Source of the DNA: Stieleria mannarensis
GTDB lineage: Bacteria; Planctomycetota; Planctomycetia; Pirellulales; Pirellulaceae
Direction of reading: 5' to 3'
NCBI RefSeq assembly: GCF_014154935.1
Contig: NZ_JACEHH010000005.1
Coordinates: 186,001-250,000 of the forward strand
DNA: 64,000 nt
In this document: positions 1-8,602 of the stretch, one piece after another
Layout of the letters: every line of letters starts with the position of its first letter
Numbering within the stretch: the stretch's first letter is position 1
Position numbers and translations under genes: made by a program
The notes under the pieces: model-generated
What the model saw: the letters and a program-made list of their open reading frames with translations, nothing else
Told to the model about the DNA's origin: nothing
Databases searched by the model: none

Positions 1-164
1 TCCAGCGCCATGCGTGATTTCCACACAAGCCCACGACCGCAACCCGCCCTCCGATTTCTCTCCATGAATTCCCGATTTGCAATGTTCAATTTGCAATTTG
101 CAATCCACTCTCTTGCCGTCCGCTACGAACCCGGGCCCCTCTAAACTTCAACGACAAACCCGTT

Positions 165-725
165 GTGCTGAAGTTTGCCGGCGAGATCACAACACGAGCA
201 ATTGATGAACTGCGCCGCACCGCGGGTGAACATGCCGTAGTTGCTGATCCCTTTTTCGTCATGAAGGTGCCCGAACGCATGGATTCGCGGCTGGATCCTT
301 TCATCGACATGCCTGCGCAGTGCCGCACAGCCGACTTGAACGATCGCACGAGACTCGATGTCGCGCGTCAGATCGGCGGAACCCTCGGCTTCGCAGCCCC
401 CGAGCAAATCGACCCCGCCTTCGGCCACATCAGCCCCAAGACCGACACCTACGCCATCGGCGGCCTGATCCACTGGTACCTGTCCGGAACGCCCCCCAAT
501 GCAGGCGATGGTGCCGCGGAAACTCTACTGAAAACGATCGAAGACCAGCGTTCTCAAGATCCCACGGATCCGCAGCCCGAAGCGCCCCTTCAAGCAATCC
601 TACGAAGCTCGCTGGCGCCCTCACCGGCAGCCCGAACCGCAACCGTCGAGGAGATCCTCCAGCGACTCACAACCGACCTCGCCACCACCGCCCCGCCAGC
701 GAAATCCCCCACCGGTCCTGGATGA
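165..725 (+). pseudogene. Remnant of a Ser/Thr protein kinase (C-lobe only)
   Basis: The 186-codon frame (GTG start) carries a kinase activation-segment end, GTLGFAAPEQ, followed by KTDTYAIGGLIHWYLSGTPP, which matches the D-x-Y/W-s-x-G helix of the bacterial Hanks-type C-lobe. There is no glycine-rich loop, no ATP-binding lysine and no HRDxKxxN catalytic loop; the first ~100 residues do not look like a kinase N-lobe. The frame stays open upstream of the GTG. I read it as a truncated or decayed kinase, unlikely to be active. It could instead be the intact end of a divergent two-domain protein. It sits beside other broken genes at the edge of a defence island. Confidence 0.5.
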
Positions 726-909
726 GGCGTTCGGCCCAATGACTCGACGCCACTGTTCCGGCACGCTGTCTTCGTCATCTGCACAGCAAGTCGACAGTGG
801 GGCCCCGCTGAAGACACCGGCCGCTCCGTCGCTGCTCCCTTCCTTTCCCTAATATGAAATAATGTCCCATGGAGCATTCGGTCGGCGAATCTGGTGAGAT
901 GTCCGTTAG

Positions 910-2398
910 TTAATTTTTCAGCGTTTTGCTGCGTCGGCGTGTCGATGACCATGAAAACGGAGCCTGGAAAATGCATTGCCGAAGGTCTCCAGCGAAGGAC
1001 AGTTGTCCAGAATGTCGTTCTGCCAAGCGACTGAGAAAACGAAGCTGCGAGGGGCTAACATCCTGACACTCGTCGACGACGAAGGTGTGAAATGGGTTCG
1101 CAGTGGAGCCTGTCTGCTCGCAGTAAACCATCGCCATTGTTTTCTTGCCCTGATTGGCTAAAGCCTCACGAGGATTCTGGAGCACTTTACAGACTTGCTT
1201 GCGACCAGATTCACCGTGACGAGTCTTGCGGCCGAGGCGTTTGAGTCCCGTGGTATTCAGACCAACCACTGAGGTTCCAGCCGTCAACAACATCGTTCCA
1301 TTCATCAAGCAAAAACTGTGGAGCGAGCGATACCTCCTTGTTGTCTTTTGTGATCGACTTAATCAATTCCAAGATGCTCGTCATCTTCAACAGTTGCCAA
1401 CGCTGTTATCCGGGAGCGAATGAGTTGCCTTGCAGTCTCGTCCATTGATGCGACAACAAGCGTTGGCGGTGTGTGCGATTCAGACAAATTTTTTGACAGT
1501 TATTCGGCGGGGACCAGCAGCTTCACCTTCTGCCGCAGGGATTTTGCGAGTTCCTCGGACAACGTCGTGAGCAACACACGGCCTTGGTTCGATTTTAGCG
1601 TGGCTGCGGCTCGGTGAATGGCAACGATCGTTTTGCCGGTTCCGGCGCTGCCTGAAACTCAGGCAGGTCTGCTGAAGCGGCGATGCACAAAGCTGCGTTG
1701 CGAGGGATGCAGGAAAACGATCCACTTTTCCCACGGTGCGTCGAGCGCCGCAGCGAGTTCGTCGACGTTGTCGAGCGCACGAAATCTAGCCAGAGCATCC
1801 GGGTGGCTGAAGGGATCGGCATCATCGGCAGCGATGCTCAGAGGCTGCGGTCGGCCGCCGGTTGCCAACACCAGCAGGGCTTCGGCGGCTTCGCTCGGCA
1901 ATCGATCCGCGAGGGTCAGCAGCGAATCCTCATCGGCGGCCACACAAATGTCGACCCACTGGTCGGGCACTCCGTAAGTCAACAAGTCTTCCCTCGCCAT
2001 GCCACTCAAACAGGGAGGCAAAGGTTTCGGGGCAGCTTCCACGTAGGTCGGAACCGCGATTTCTCGCACCGTTTCGCGGATTTCGACCAGCTGCGTGGCG
2101 CCCGTTTTGGGGTGTCGTTCCAGTTTTCGTTTTTCCGTCCATTGATAAGCCTTGTCGTGTTGGTCGACGTAGCACAGCAGCAGCGTCACGTCGGTCTTGT
2201 GAACGATCACACGGATATCACGCCCACGCGTATCGACCAAAAGTTTTTATCCTTGCAGCGCTCGATGCGATAGAACTGCAGCCCGGGGTTTGCTGGGTTG
2301 ACCTGCAAATCCAAAGCGGTCGTCTTGACAGTTTTCTGCTCTTCGGCTGTAAGCCGAGTCAGGCTGTCGGTAAAAGTGTCGGAGATGCGGAATTGCAT
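910..2398 (-). pseudogene. Decayed UvrD/Rep-type helicase with RelE-like N-terminal domain
   Basis: Pieces of one protein lie in order on the minus strand but in different frames. 2398-2225 encodes a RelE/ParE-like start (MQFRISDTFTDSLTRL, then KDKNFWSIRV). After a frameshift near 2230, 2240-1660 continues with DIRVIVHKTDVTLLLCYVD and ends in FLHPSQRSFVHRRFS. A second shift near 1660 leads to the Walker A motif GSAGTGKTIVAIH, and that frame stops near 1507. A later fragment (1308-910) has the superfamily I motif II HTFVVDECQDVS and GDLRQCIFQAPFSW, and then ends without the remaining helicase motifs. Such proteins with a toxin-like N-terminus and a UvrD-type helicase are common in bacteria. 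This copy is clearly non-functional, with at least two frameshifts, a stop and a missing C-terminus. Confidence 0.8.
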
Positions 2399-2415
2399 GG
2401 ATATCTCGGCGAGAA

Positions 2416-4572
2416 TCAGTTGTTTTCATCCAGGTCGAGTTGTTCACAATTTTCGTCCTGTTCGGTTGACTCAGATCCACTATCCGTAATACCCTGCCAG
2501 TCACGAACAACATCCGTCCAGTTTGCTGGTCGCTCGACTGATTTGCCTTCCGTATTACGCCCGGTCCAGACATCCCAAAAGTCTGGGTCATCCGAATGCG
2601 GTTGCTGTTCTTTCTTCAGGTCATCGATCCGAACCAATAGCGGAAGCTCCGTTGCCCAGCCAAGCATGATCGCGTGCTGCGACGGCAGCGACGGCAATTC
2701 GCGGAGCAGGCCTCGGAGGTTGTCGGGAACAAGCTTCTTGACGAGTTCTTGGTCGCGGTCATTGCTAATGCGATGCATTAAAAAAGTGTTGCACTGCGAA
2801 AGCACTGTCTGAGAGAGTTCAGACGGCCGCTGAGACGAAAGCACCAGTCCCAGACCAAACTTTCGCCCCTCCCTCGCAATTCGCTCGAAGACTTGGCAGC
2901 AGACCTTTGCGGCGTCGTGGTTGTCGACATCATCTTTGTAACGTTTGATGAAGGTGTGGGCTTCTTCCATCACCAAGACTGTCGGCAAAGCTTTCTTGTG
3001 GATCTTGCGATAACGTTGGAGCGATTCAAAAATCATCCGGCTACAAACCGCGATGACTACATGGACAATCTCCGTCGGAACCAAAGAAAGATCCAAAATC
3101 GAAATAGGGCTTTTATCCTCGCTATCACTGCCGACGTAGGTTTCTAGCCACTGCTGAAGGGTCGGAGAGTGATCTCCCTCGACGATCGAATTGCAGCGTG
3201 AATCGCTCAAGAACGCTCGAATCCGAGACACAAGAAAATCGATGAACTGGCTTGCGTTCTCCTGCGCTGCCAAAAGCTGCAGATGATCTGCTAGTTCGGT
3301 GCCCTTGAAATGAATCGGCATGTCTTCGTCGGGACCGTCTTCGTACAACAATCCACCGAGACAGTCCAAGGCATTGTTCATTGCACCAACGACTAAGCTT
3401 ATGGCCTCCTCAGCAAATGGCTTGTAGAATTCAATTGTTTCTCCCTGTTTCTGGAAGGAGCTAAAACTATCCTTGAGTGCTGACTGAATACATTCGGTGA
3501 TCTTCGAAATAGGAATATCGTTGAAATCTAAAATTTTGGCTGAAAGGTCCTCGGAAACGGACTTCAGCCAAAAACCAGTTTTGGTGGCATCGTCTCGGAT
3601 TTCACCAGAGGTAAGTCTTCTCCGTACGCCAATCGTCACGCTTGTTAGATAGCGACGCAGCCCGAGCTTCTTTTCCTCGTATGTGTCCCCATCTGTGAGC
3701 CCACGTCCCGCCTTCACGTCTCGCAATGCACGACGAAGCATCGGACGCTGGGTTTTCGCCGTGGCCTGAGTAAACGAAGACCATTCTGCGCTGTTCCAAA
3801 ACCAAAGCGGAACATGCAACGGATACTCACTGTCGCCAGGGTCAAGTTTGAATACGCGAGCGGTGTTCTTTTCTTGTACGTTGTGAAAGGCTCTCGCGTA
3901 CTCGCCGTTCGGATCAAGAATCACAAAGCGAGCATTCGGTTTGCTACTCCCACCGTTGATTTCTCGCTTCCGCCTGGCGGCTTCCAGCGACCATCGAATC
4001 AATCCCGCGACGGTGCATGATTTTCCGCTTCCCGTGTTGCCAAGCACAGCGAGGTGTCGCCCGAACAGGCGGTCCGGGTCGATACTTACCTCAGCGTTCT
4101 CCGCCAGCGGACTTACACCAATGCGTACATGGCGGTTTTCACCTGATTCGACAATCGAGCGGAGTTGTTCATTGGTAGGTAGTACAACGGCTGATCCGAC
4201 CGTAGGTAGAAGTCCCGCACCACGGCGGAATGAGTAGATCGCATCTGTCTTGCGCAGTGTCCCTAGCGGATTAAGGCAAAGCTTCCGCAGTGGGTACGGC
4301 AAGTCGATCACGCCGAAGTCTTTGACGCCACGGCGTTTTGGAAACGAAGAACGTTCGATGGTAAGCCATTCAATCTGCCCCACCACAAAACCGTCATCGA
4401 TCGGGACCAATGCATATCCATTGATTCTTGGGAAAGGTCTCGCGCCGCCGGTGTTTAAAGCGACAGAGTCGGGAGCTTCAATGTCGAGTAGGACACGAAG
4501 TTCATCTGGTGAGACGAAGTCGACTGAACCAATCCGCAGGCTCTCTGCGAGCGAGAAAGGCGTTTCGCTCAT
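2416..4572 (-). CDS. HerA-type DUF87 ATPase of a SIR2-HerA (Nezha-like) defence module
   Basis: This 718-aa protein resembles HerA/FtsK-superfamily ATPases. It has a HerA-barrel-like N-terminus (about 1-150), Walker A GNTGSGKS at 178-185, DPNGEY near 220, Walker B VLVMEEAH at 532-539 and the sensor region GLVLSSQRPSELS shortly after. HerA proteins form hexameric rings that act on DNA. Paired with a SIR2 protein they form a known anti-phage system in which the SIR2 subunit depletes NAD+. Its ATG overlaps the upstream SIR2 stop (ATGA, 4569-4572), so translation is probably coupled. The sequence shows no truncation and looks AT-richer than the core genes, consistent with transfer. Confidence 0.85.
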   Translation of the reverse strand: MSETPFSLAESLRIGSVDFVSPDELRVLLDIEAPDSVALNTGGARPFPRINGYALVPIDDGFVVGQIEWLTIERSSFPKRRGVKDFGVIDLPYPLRKLCLNPLGTLRKTDAIYSFRRGAGLLPTVGSAVVLPTNEQLRSIVESGENRHVRIGVSPLAENAEVSIDPDRLFGRHLAVLGNTGSGKSCTVAGLIRWSLEAARRKREINGGSSKPNARFVILDPNGEYARAFHNVQEKNTARVFKLDPGDSEYPLHVPLWFWNSAEWSSFTQATAKTQRPMLRRALRDVKAGRGLTDGDTYEEKKLGLRRYLTSVTIGVRRRLTSGEIRDDATKTGFWLKSVSEDLSAKILDFNDIPISKITECIQSALKDSFSSFQKQGETIEFYKPFAEEAISLVVGAMNNALDCLGGLLYEDGPDEDMPIHFKGTELADHLQLLAAQENASQFIDFLVSRIRAFLSDSRCNSIVEGDHSPTLQQWLETYVGSDSEDKSPISILDLSLVPTEIVHVVIAVCSRMIFESLQRYRKIHKKALPTVLVMEEAHTFIKRYKDDVDNHDAAKVCCQVFERIAREGRKFGLGLVLSSQRPSELSQTVLSQCNTFLMHRISNDRDQELVKKLVPDNLRGLLRELPSLPSQHAIMLGWATELPLLVRIDDLKKEQQPHSDDPDFWDVWTGRNTEGKSVERPANWTDVVRDWQGITDSGSESTEQDENCEQLDLDENN

Positions 4573-6029
4573 AGCCCCTCCAAATCAAGTTCGATTTTTC
4601 GTGGATCGCGTTCAACGTTTTTAACTAGTGGTGTTTCAGGGCGATTTGCCTCAGGCGCTCGAGTGCCGAATCGAGCTTTCAACAGTTCCGCCATTCGGAA
4701 CGTCGCTCGGTCGATTGCTGGCTTCGGTAGGTACGATTCAACTAACGTCCCGAATTCGCCGACGTGGTCACCTATTAGGAGAGAGACTTGAGCGTGACGA
4801 CCAAGTTTCTCGTAGGTGTTCAAGATTCGCCTCAACGGGTCGTCAAAGGAAACGACGACAAGATGGGTCGATGGAACGGTAAGCATATCCTCGATGACGC
4901 GGTTCAAGTGATCGTCACCAAAGCCGTACCCGAATGTGACCAGCGTATGGTTCGGACGGCAAAGTGAAGCCGCGAAGTCACGAAACAACTCAGTGTAGGG
5001 ATAAAAGGTTGTTTCCCTGTCCTTTGCGGCATTTGGGTAGATCATCAGCTGCGAAGGATCAGTCCCGACTTCGGCAAAGGCGGACGAGACCAAATTCGGG
5101 CTGCTGCCACCGAAGGGCAATCCAATGCGTCGAATTGTCCGGTCGAAGTCGACCCAATCGAGTGAACCGTGGAGTTTGGTGAAGCGTGCCACGCCCTCAA
5201 GGTATCGCGGTTCGCCACGGATGCCCGGTGGGTTATAGTGAATGTCCAAGTCAAGTCTGGACGAACGAAACACAGGGGAGACAGATCCGACGAACCGATC
5301 CAACAAACGCATCCCCGCCGCATCAGCTCCCGCTTCGATCACACGGTCGTAGTTAGTCGTGAAAAGGTGAAGTCGGTCGCGAGTCCCTGACCGACTAGCA
5401 AACGACATCAGAAAGCTAACTAAATAGTTGAACGCGGCCTCACGCTCCGGTTCGTTGGCCGACGCGATCCCACGCTCGCCATCATAGATGCTCTTCGCAA
5501 AACTTTCTAGCACGGTTTGAATGCTTGCCCTCAAAGAAGCAGCGTTTGATATAGACGTTTTGTCTCCGCTAACGCCGTAGACATCGAAACCTCTAAGCAA
5601 TTCATTGGCTGAACGCAACTGGTCTTCGATGTTACCTTCGCTACGCCCGCAAGCTTTGGCCGAACGCCTTGCTTCGGCTTGAATCATTGGATCAAATGCA
5701 CCGAAGTTGGCCTTCGCCATTCCAGGTAGGCCCTTACCGGTCGCGCGTCGGTGAACCGCATTAGAAAGCCCCGATCCTACTAGTAACGACAGATGCTCTG
5801 ATTGGCAAAGCGATGTCAGCCAAGGTTCAATCCGCTCACGTAGTTTGCTAACGCCAAACTTCTCGTTCGGTCGTAGCCAACTGCAAGTCGAATCAGCTAC
5901 CATCGCGAAGCATGGCTCGACCTCCCCTTCTTCACAGCTGACTTTCTCAAATAGCACCGGACCGAAGTCGTCTCGAGTTTTGATGACATTCGTCGATGCT
6001 GTAAGCTTCTGGTCCGATTCGCTACTCAT
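4569..6029 (-). CDS. SIR2-domain NADase-like defence protein
   Basis: I chose ATG 6029 (MSSESDQK), which overlaps the upstream stop as ATGA (6026-6029). A longer open frame reaching 6281 only shadows the neighbour. The 486-aa protein has the SIR2-like nucleotide-binding motif LLVGSGLSNA (82-91), FTTNYD (223-228, the catalytic Asn/Asp position), KLHGSLDW (285-292, the general-base His) and GYGFGDDHLN (367-376). These are the hallmarks of SIR2 effectors in Thoeris, DSR and SIR2-HerA systems, where NAD+ is hydrolysed after phage sensing. The HerA ATPase directly downstream makes SIR2-HerA (Nezha) the natural reading. NADase activity is inferred from the family. Confidence 0.85.
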   Translation of the reverse strand: MSSESDQKLTASTNVIKTRDDFGPVLFEKVSCEEGEVEPCFAMVADSTCSWLRPNEKFGVSKLRERIEPWLTSLCQSEHLSLLVGSGLSNAVHRRATGKGLPGMAKANFGAFDPMIQAEARRSAKACGRSEGNIEDQLRSANELLRGFDVYGVSGDKTSISNAASLRASIQTVLESFAKSIYDGERGIASANEPEREAAFNYLVSFLMSFASRSGTRDRLHLFTTNYDRVIEAGADAAGMRLLDRFVGSVSPVFRSSRLDLDIHYNPPGIRGEPRYLEGVARFTKLHGSLDWVDFDRTIRRIGLPFGGSSPNLVSSAFAEVGTDPSQLMIYPNAAKDRETTFYPYTELFRDFAASLCRPNHTLVTFGYGFGDDHLNRVIEDMLTVPSTHLVVVSFDDPLRRILNTYEKLGRHAQVSLLIGDHVGEFGTLVESYLPKPAIDRATFRMAELLKARFGTRAPEANRPETPLVKNVERDPRKIELDLEGL

Positions 6030-7117
6030 TCCACCAACTCCCTTACGCGGGACACCTTCATGACCTCGTCGCCGAGGTGGTTGATGACTTTGACGGCGAT
6101 GCGGCCGGATTTTGGTTGGGGGAAGGGGCGGGACACATCGCTGTTGAGACTGTCCCAGGCTTCTTTGTCGATCTCGGCTTTGAGGGTGGTCTTGAGGCTT
6201 TTGTAGGGGGCGTTGGCGCCGAGGAAGTAGGCGTGGCGGACGAAGAAGCTTTCTTCGTTGTAGTCGGTGTCGATGAACCAACAGGCGATGCCGTCGGCTC
6301 CGTCGCTGCGGACTTCGCCGGTGCTGGGCTGGAAGACGTCGACGCCGTTGATCTGGACTTCGATGTCGCCGAGCTTGGCGCCCTTGGCTTTGGACTCGCG
6401 GACCGTGATGTCGGGCTCGCCGAAGATCACGAACAGATTGCCTTTGCCGGTGTTCTTGAGGTCGGCCGACATGTGCATTTCGGCGTTCATGCGGGGCTTC
6501 AACACCTGAATGCGTCCACGCTTGTTGAACTCGGTGGCGTAGTCGGCGACTTGGCTGGTGTCGCTTCGGTCACGCACCAGACCTTGTTCGAGCGGGTCGA
6601 TCAGCTCGTCGTCTTCGCCAACTGAAAGGGGGCGTTTTGGCGGGAGGGGCGCGACGGTAAAGCGGTCCACTACGGTATTCATCAGACTCGGTGCGCCTTC
6701 CGTCAACCAAATCGGGAATTTGATGCGGCAGAAGAACGGCCGGATGCTACTGAAGTGGTCCCCGCGCCGGTGTTGCAGCAGTGGAGCTGCCGCAGGAGCG
6801 ACATTCCAATTAGCGACTTCTGCTTGCCGCCATTTTTCAAATCTACAGAAGTCGTTGACTACCGGGTTGGGGTCGTATTGGTGCTTCTCGGTCTGAAGAC
6901 CTTCGGTATCAGCGAAGACCATTTCCCGTTGCTTCTCGGCCGACGCGTTCTTCTTTCCGCGAAGTTTCTTCGGCTTGGCGATGGGCATAGTGAAGCACAC
7001 TATGCGGCGTGACTCTTTGACGCTCTGCGTCGGCAGGCCCGTGTCGTCGAGCTCCTGGTACTTCCCGGCGTGCTCGTATGGAGAATTGAGAATTGGCTGC
7101 TTGGAAAAGTCGGACAC
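6026..7117 (-). pseudogene. Fusion remnant: start of a type III-like Res joined to the end of its Mod methyltransferase
   Basis: The 363-codon frame starts at GTG 7117. Residues 1-~143 (e.g. QPILNSPYE, SSIRPFFCR, IWLTEGAP) match my recollection of the N-terminus of large type III-like restriction helicases, which should run on into a P-loop. Here the match stops and residues ~150-363 (RGRIQVLKPRMNAEMHM, ACWFIDTDYNEESFFVRHAY, GRIAVKVINHLGDEVMKV) look like the C-terminus of the partner Mod methyltransferase. No helicase motif and no DPPY/FxGxG methyltransferase motif is present. The simplest reading is an in-frame deletion from res into mod, with the joint near 6670-6690. It is still the first ORF of the SIR2-HerA operon, overlapping SIR2 by ATGA. 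Alternatively it is a domesticated accessory protein. Confidence 0.55.
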
Positions 7118-7242
7118 CCTGACCCCCGCCCACGTTGCAACTTGACCTTAAAGTGCCCAAAGCATACGTTCTCGCCATGGGGGCCGCAAACACACCACCA
7201 AAACGGAGGTTCCACGCTGGGTCAAAATGCCGAGAGGCTGTG
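7118..7242. promoter_or_regulatory. Divergent promoter region between the two defence operons
   Basis: This 125-bp gap separates the minus-strand res/mod-remnant-SIR2-HerA operon from the plus-strand xre-NERD operon, so it must hold both promoters unless transcription enters from elsewhere. The XRE repressor encoded by the first plus-strand gene could bind here. I do not see a convincing operator palindrome or -35/-10 pair. Confidence 0.4.
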
Positions 7243-7581
7243 ATGAACTTTGGTCGGCGATTGCGACAATGGCGATCAGCAAAATCGATGACTCAATTTG
7301 AGCTCGCCGATCACATGGACGTGAACATGTCGTATAACATCAAAGTCGAAAACGAGGAGCTGCACTTTGGCGACTATCCATCGGAAAAGTTCATCCATAA
7401 GCTTGCGATTGAACTGAAAGCCGACGAGGATGAGTTGTTGCTGTTGGCCGATAAGGTGCCCGCGTTAATTCTCCGTAAAATTCGTCAGCGTCCTGGTCTG
7501 TTTCATCGCATTGCAAAAATGAACAAGAAGTTGCTGGGTGCCCTGGAGTTATCGATGCAAACAATGGGGCCTGGCGATTGA
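7243..7581 (+). CDS. XRE-family helix-turn-helix transcriptional regulator
   Basis: The 112-aa protein MNFGRRLRQWRSAK... carries a Cro/C1-type HTH: MTQFELADHMDVNMSYNIKV, followed by the conserved continuation PSEKFIHKLAIELKADEDEL. I chose ATG 7243 because the HTH begins at its residue 2 and a GAGAGG ribosome-binding site lies 5-10 bases upstream; the frame stays open to 7135 but adds nothing family-like. It is the first gene of a plus-strand set that continues with a NERD protein (TGATG overlap), and it faces the SIR2-HerA operon. It probably represses one or both divergent operons; that is inference. Confidence 0.8.
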   Translation: MNFGRRLRQWRSAKSMTQFELADHMDVNMSYNIKVENEELHFGDYPSEKFIHKLAIELKADEDELLLLADKVPALILRKIRQRPGLFHRIAKMNKKLLGALELSMQTMGPGD

Positions 7582-8423
7582 TGTTGCTTGGGGCGATCTG
7601 GAGTTGGCTGGTTGTCTATTTGGGAACTATGCTCGTTTTTGGCTTGGGGATGGTGCCGCTTATCGGCTGCGCTGCCTACTGGCGTCGCCAGCAGTCCCGA
7701 AAGACTCGCCAGAATCCCCTAACTCGAACACTGCTGCGAAGCCCAGGGCATTCTCTTCGGAAAAAGATCGACGAGCTCGATCTCGAGATTGATTCGATCA
7801 TCACCGCCTGGATGCTGCTTCCCGCCTTTACCTTCTCCGCCCATCTGTCGGACTCATATTTTCGCGGTGCCCCCGAGAGTGCAGTTCGTATCGTGGCGGG
7901 TATCATCGCAGCCGTCGGCATCTCGGTGGTTGTCGGCCGGATGCTCATCAAGAGACTCGACGAACTGCGTCAATACAAGCTTGGCCTAGAGGGCGAACTG
8001 GCAACGGGGCAGGAGCTGGATCAGTTGATGCTAGAAGGGTGTCGTGTGTTCCACGACATTCCATTTCCGTACGGGAACATCGACCATGTCGTGGTCAGCC
8101 GCAGCGGCGTTTTCACAGTCAACACCAAGATGCGAGGCAAACCCAAAGAAGGCGATGCGAACGCCGAAATCGTTGTGGACCACATAAAAGATGAGATTCG
8201 ATTTCCTGATTTCACGTGGCGAATTCCGAGCAAGCAACTTGAGACGGAATCCCGTTGGCTCTCCCAGCACTTGAGTGCGGCAACGGGAAAGGCGATTGAA
8301 TTGGTGCGAAAGCTGAGAGGGTCGGACAACCAATCCAGGTCTTCATCCCCTACATCGGCGAAACGCAAGATGAGAAGATGTATCGCGTCGTCATGGACCG
8401 CGAACGTTGGTTCAACGTGGTGA
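7581..8423 (+). CDS. Membrane-anchored NERD-domain protein, apparently frameshifted near its C-terminus
   Basis: ATG 7581 overlaps the xre stop (TGATG). The N-terminus has two hydrophobic stretches (residues ~5-35 and ~80-115), so membrane anchoring is likely. A NERD (nuclease-related) domain follows: GLEGELATGQELDQL, then GCRVFHDIPFPYGNIDHVVV and FTVNTKMRG. NERD domains are thought to be distant nuclease relatives. The in-frame end (after about residue 240) turns into Ser/Arg-rich nonsense and stops at 8423. Frame +2 from about 8300 continues with sensible protein (QPIQVFIPYIGETQDEKMYR, then RERWFNVVMGEDY) to a stop at 8552-8554. A one- or two-base slip near 8300-8330 therefore separates the two halves. 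Sequencing error, mutation or programmed shift cannot be told apart here. Confidence 0.7.
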   Translation: MLLGAIWSWLVVYLGTMLVFGLGMVPLIGCAAYWRRQQSRKTRQNPLTRTLLRSPGHSLRKKIDELDLEIDSIITAWMLLPAFTFSAHLSDSYFRGAPESAVRIVAGIIAAVGISVVVGRMLIKRLDELRQYKLGLEGELATGQELDQLMLEGCRVFHDIPFPYGNIDHVVVSRSGVFTVNTKMRGKPKEGDANAEIVVDHIKDEIRFPDFTWRIPSKQLETESRWLSQHLSAATGKAIELVRKLRGSDNQSRSSSPTSAKRKMRRCIASSWTANVGSTW

Positions 8424-8554
8424 TGGGAGAAGATTACCGAGTCGATCTCCAAAGCACGGACAAACTTGCAAAGCGAGTCCCATTTCCCCTGGAGGCTGCG
8501 GAGGAACTCGCATTTCGACTGGAAGCCGGTCCTTGCGAAAACGAACATCACTAA
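8300..8554 (+). pseudogene. Frameshifted C-terminal segment of the NERD protein
   Basis: An open frame begins right after a TGA at 8297-8299 and runs to TAA 8552. It encodes about 84 residues, including AERVGQPIQVFIPYIGE, MYRVVMDRERWFNVVMGE and LAKRVPFPLEAAEELAFRL. The composition is normal protein-like, and it picks up where the NERD frame loses sense. It has internal ATG codons (for example MDRERWF), so a short separate protein is possible. Continuation of the upstream gene by frameshift is more likely. Confidence 0.55.
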
Positions 8555-8602
8555 TCCTGGAAAACCAAGCAACTCTACCTAGCAGAATTTCGAGGAGCAC
8601 TA

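Noticed and set aside
6030-6281. Longer N-terminus of the SIR2 protein starting at 6281
   Set aside because: It only overlaps the upstream res-mod frame, is Arg/Pro-rich nonsense, and the ATGA overlap at 6026-6029 gives a natural start.
7243-8423. Toxin-antitoxin pair (XRE plus NERD)
   Set aside because: The NERD protein is large, membrane-anchored and domain-typical; nothing indicates a toxin, although the pair order is similar.
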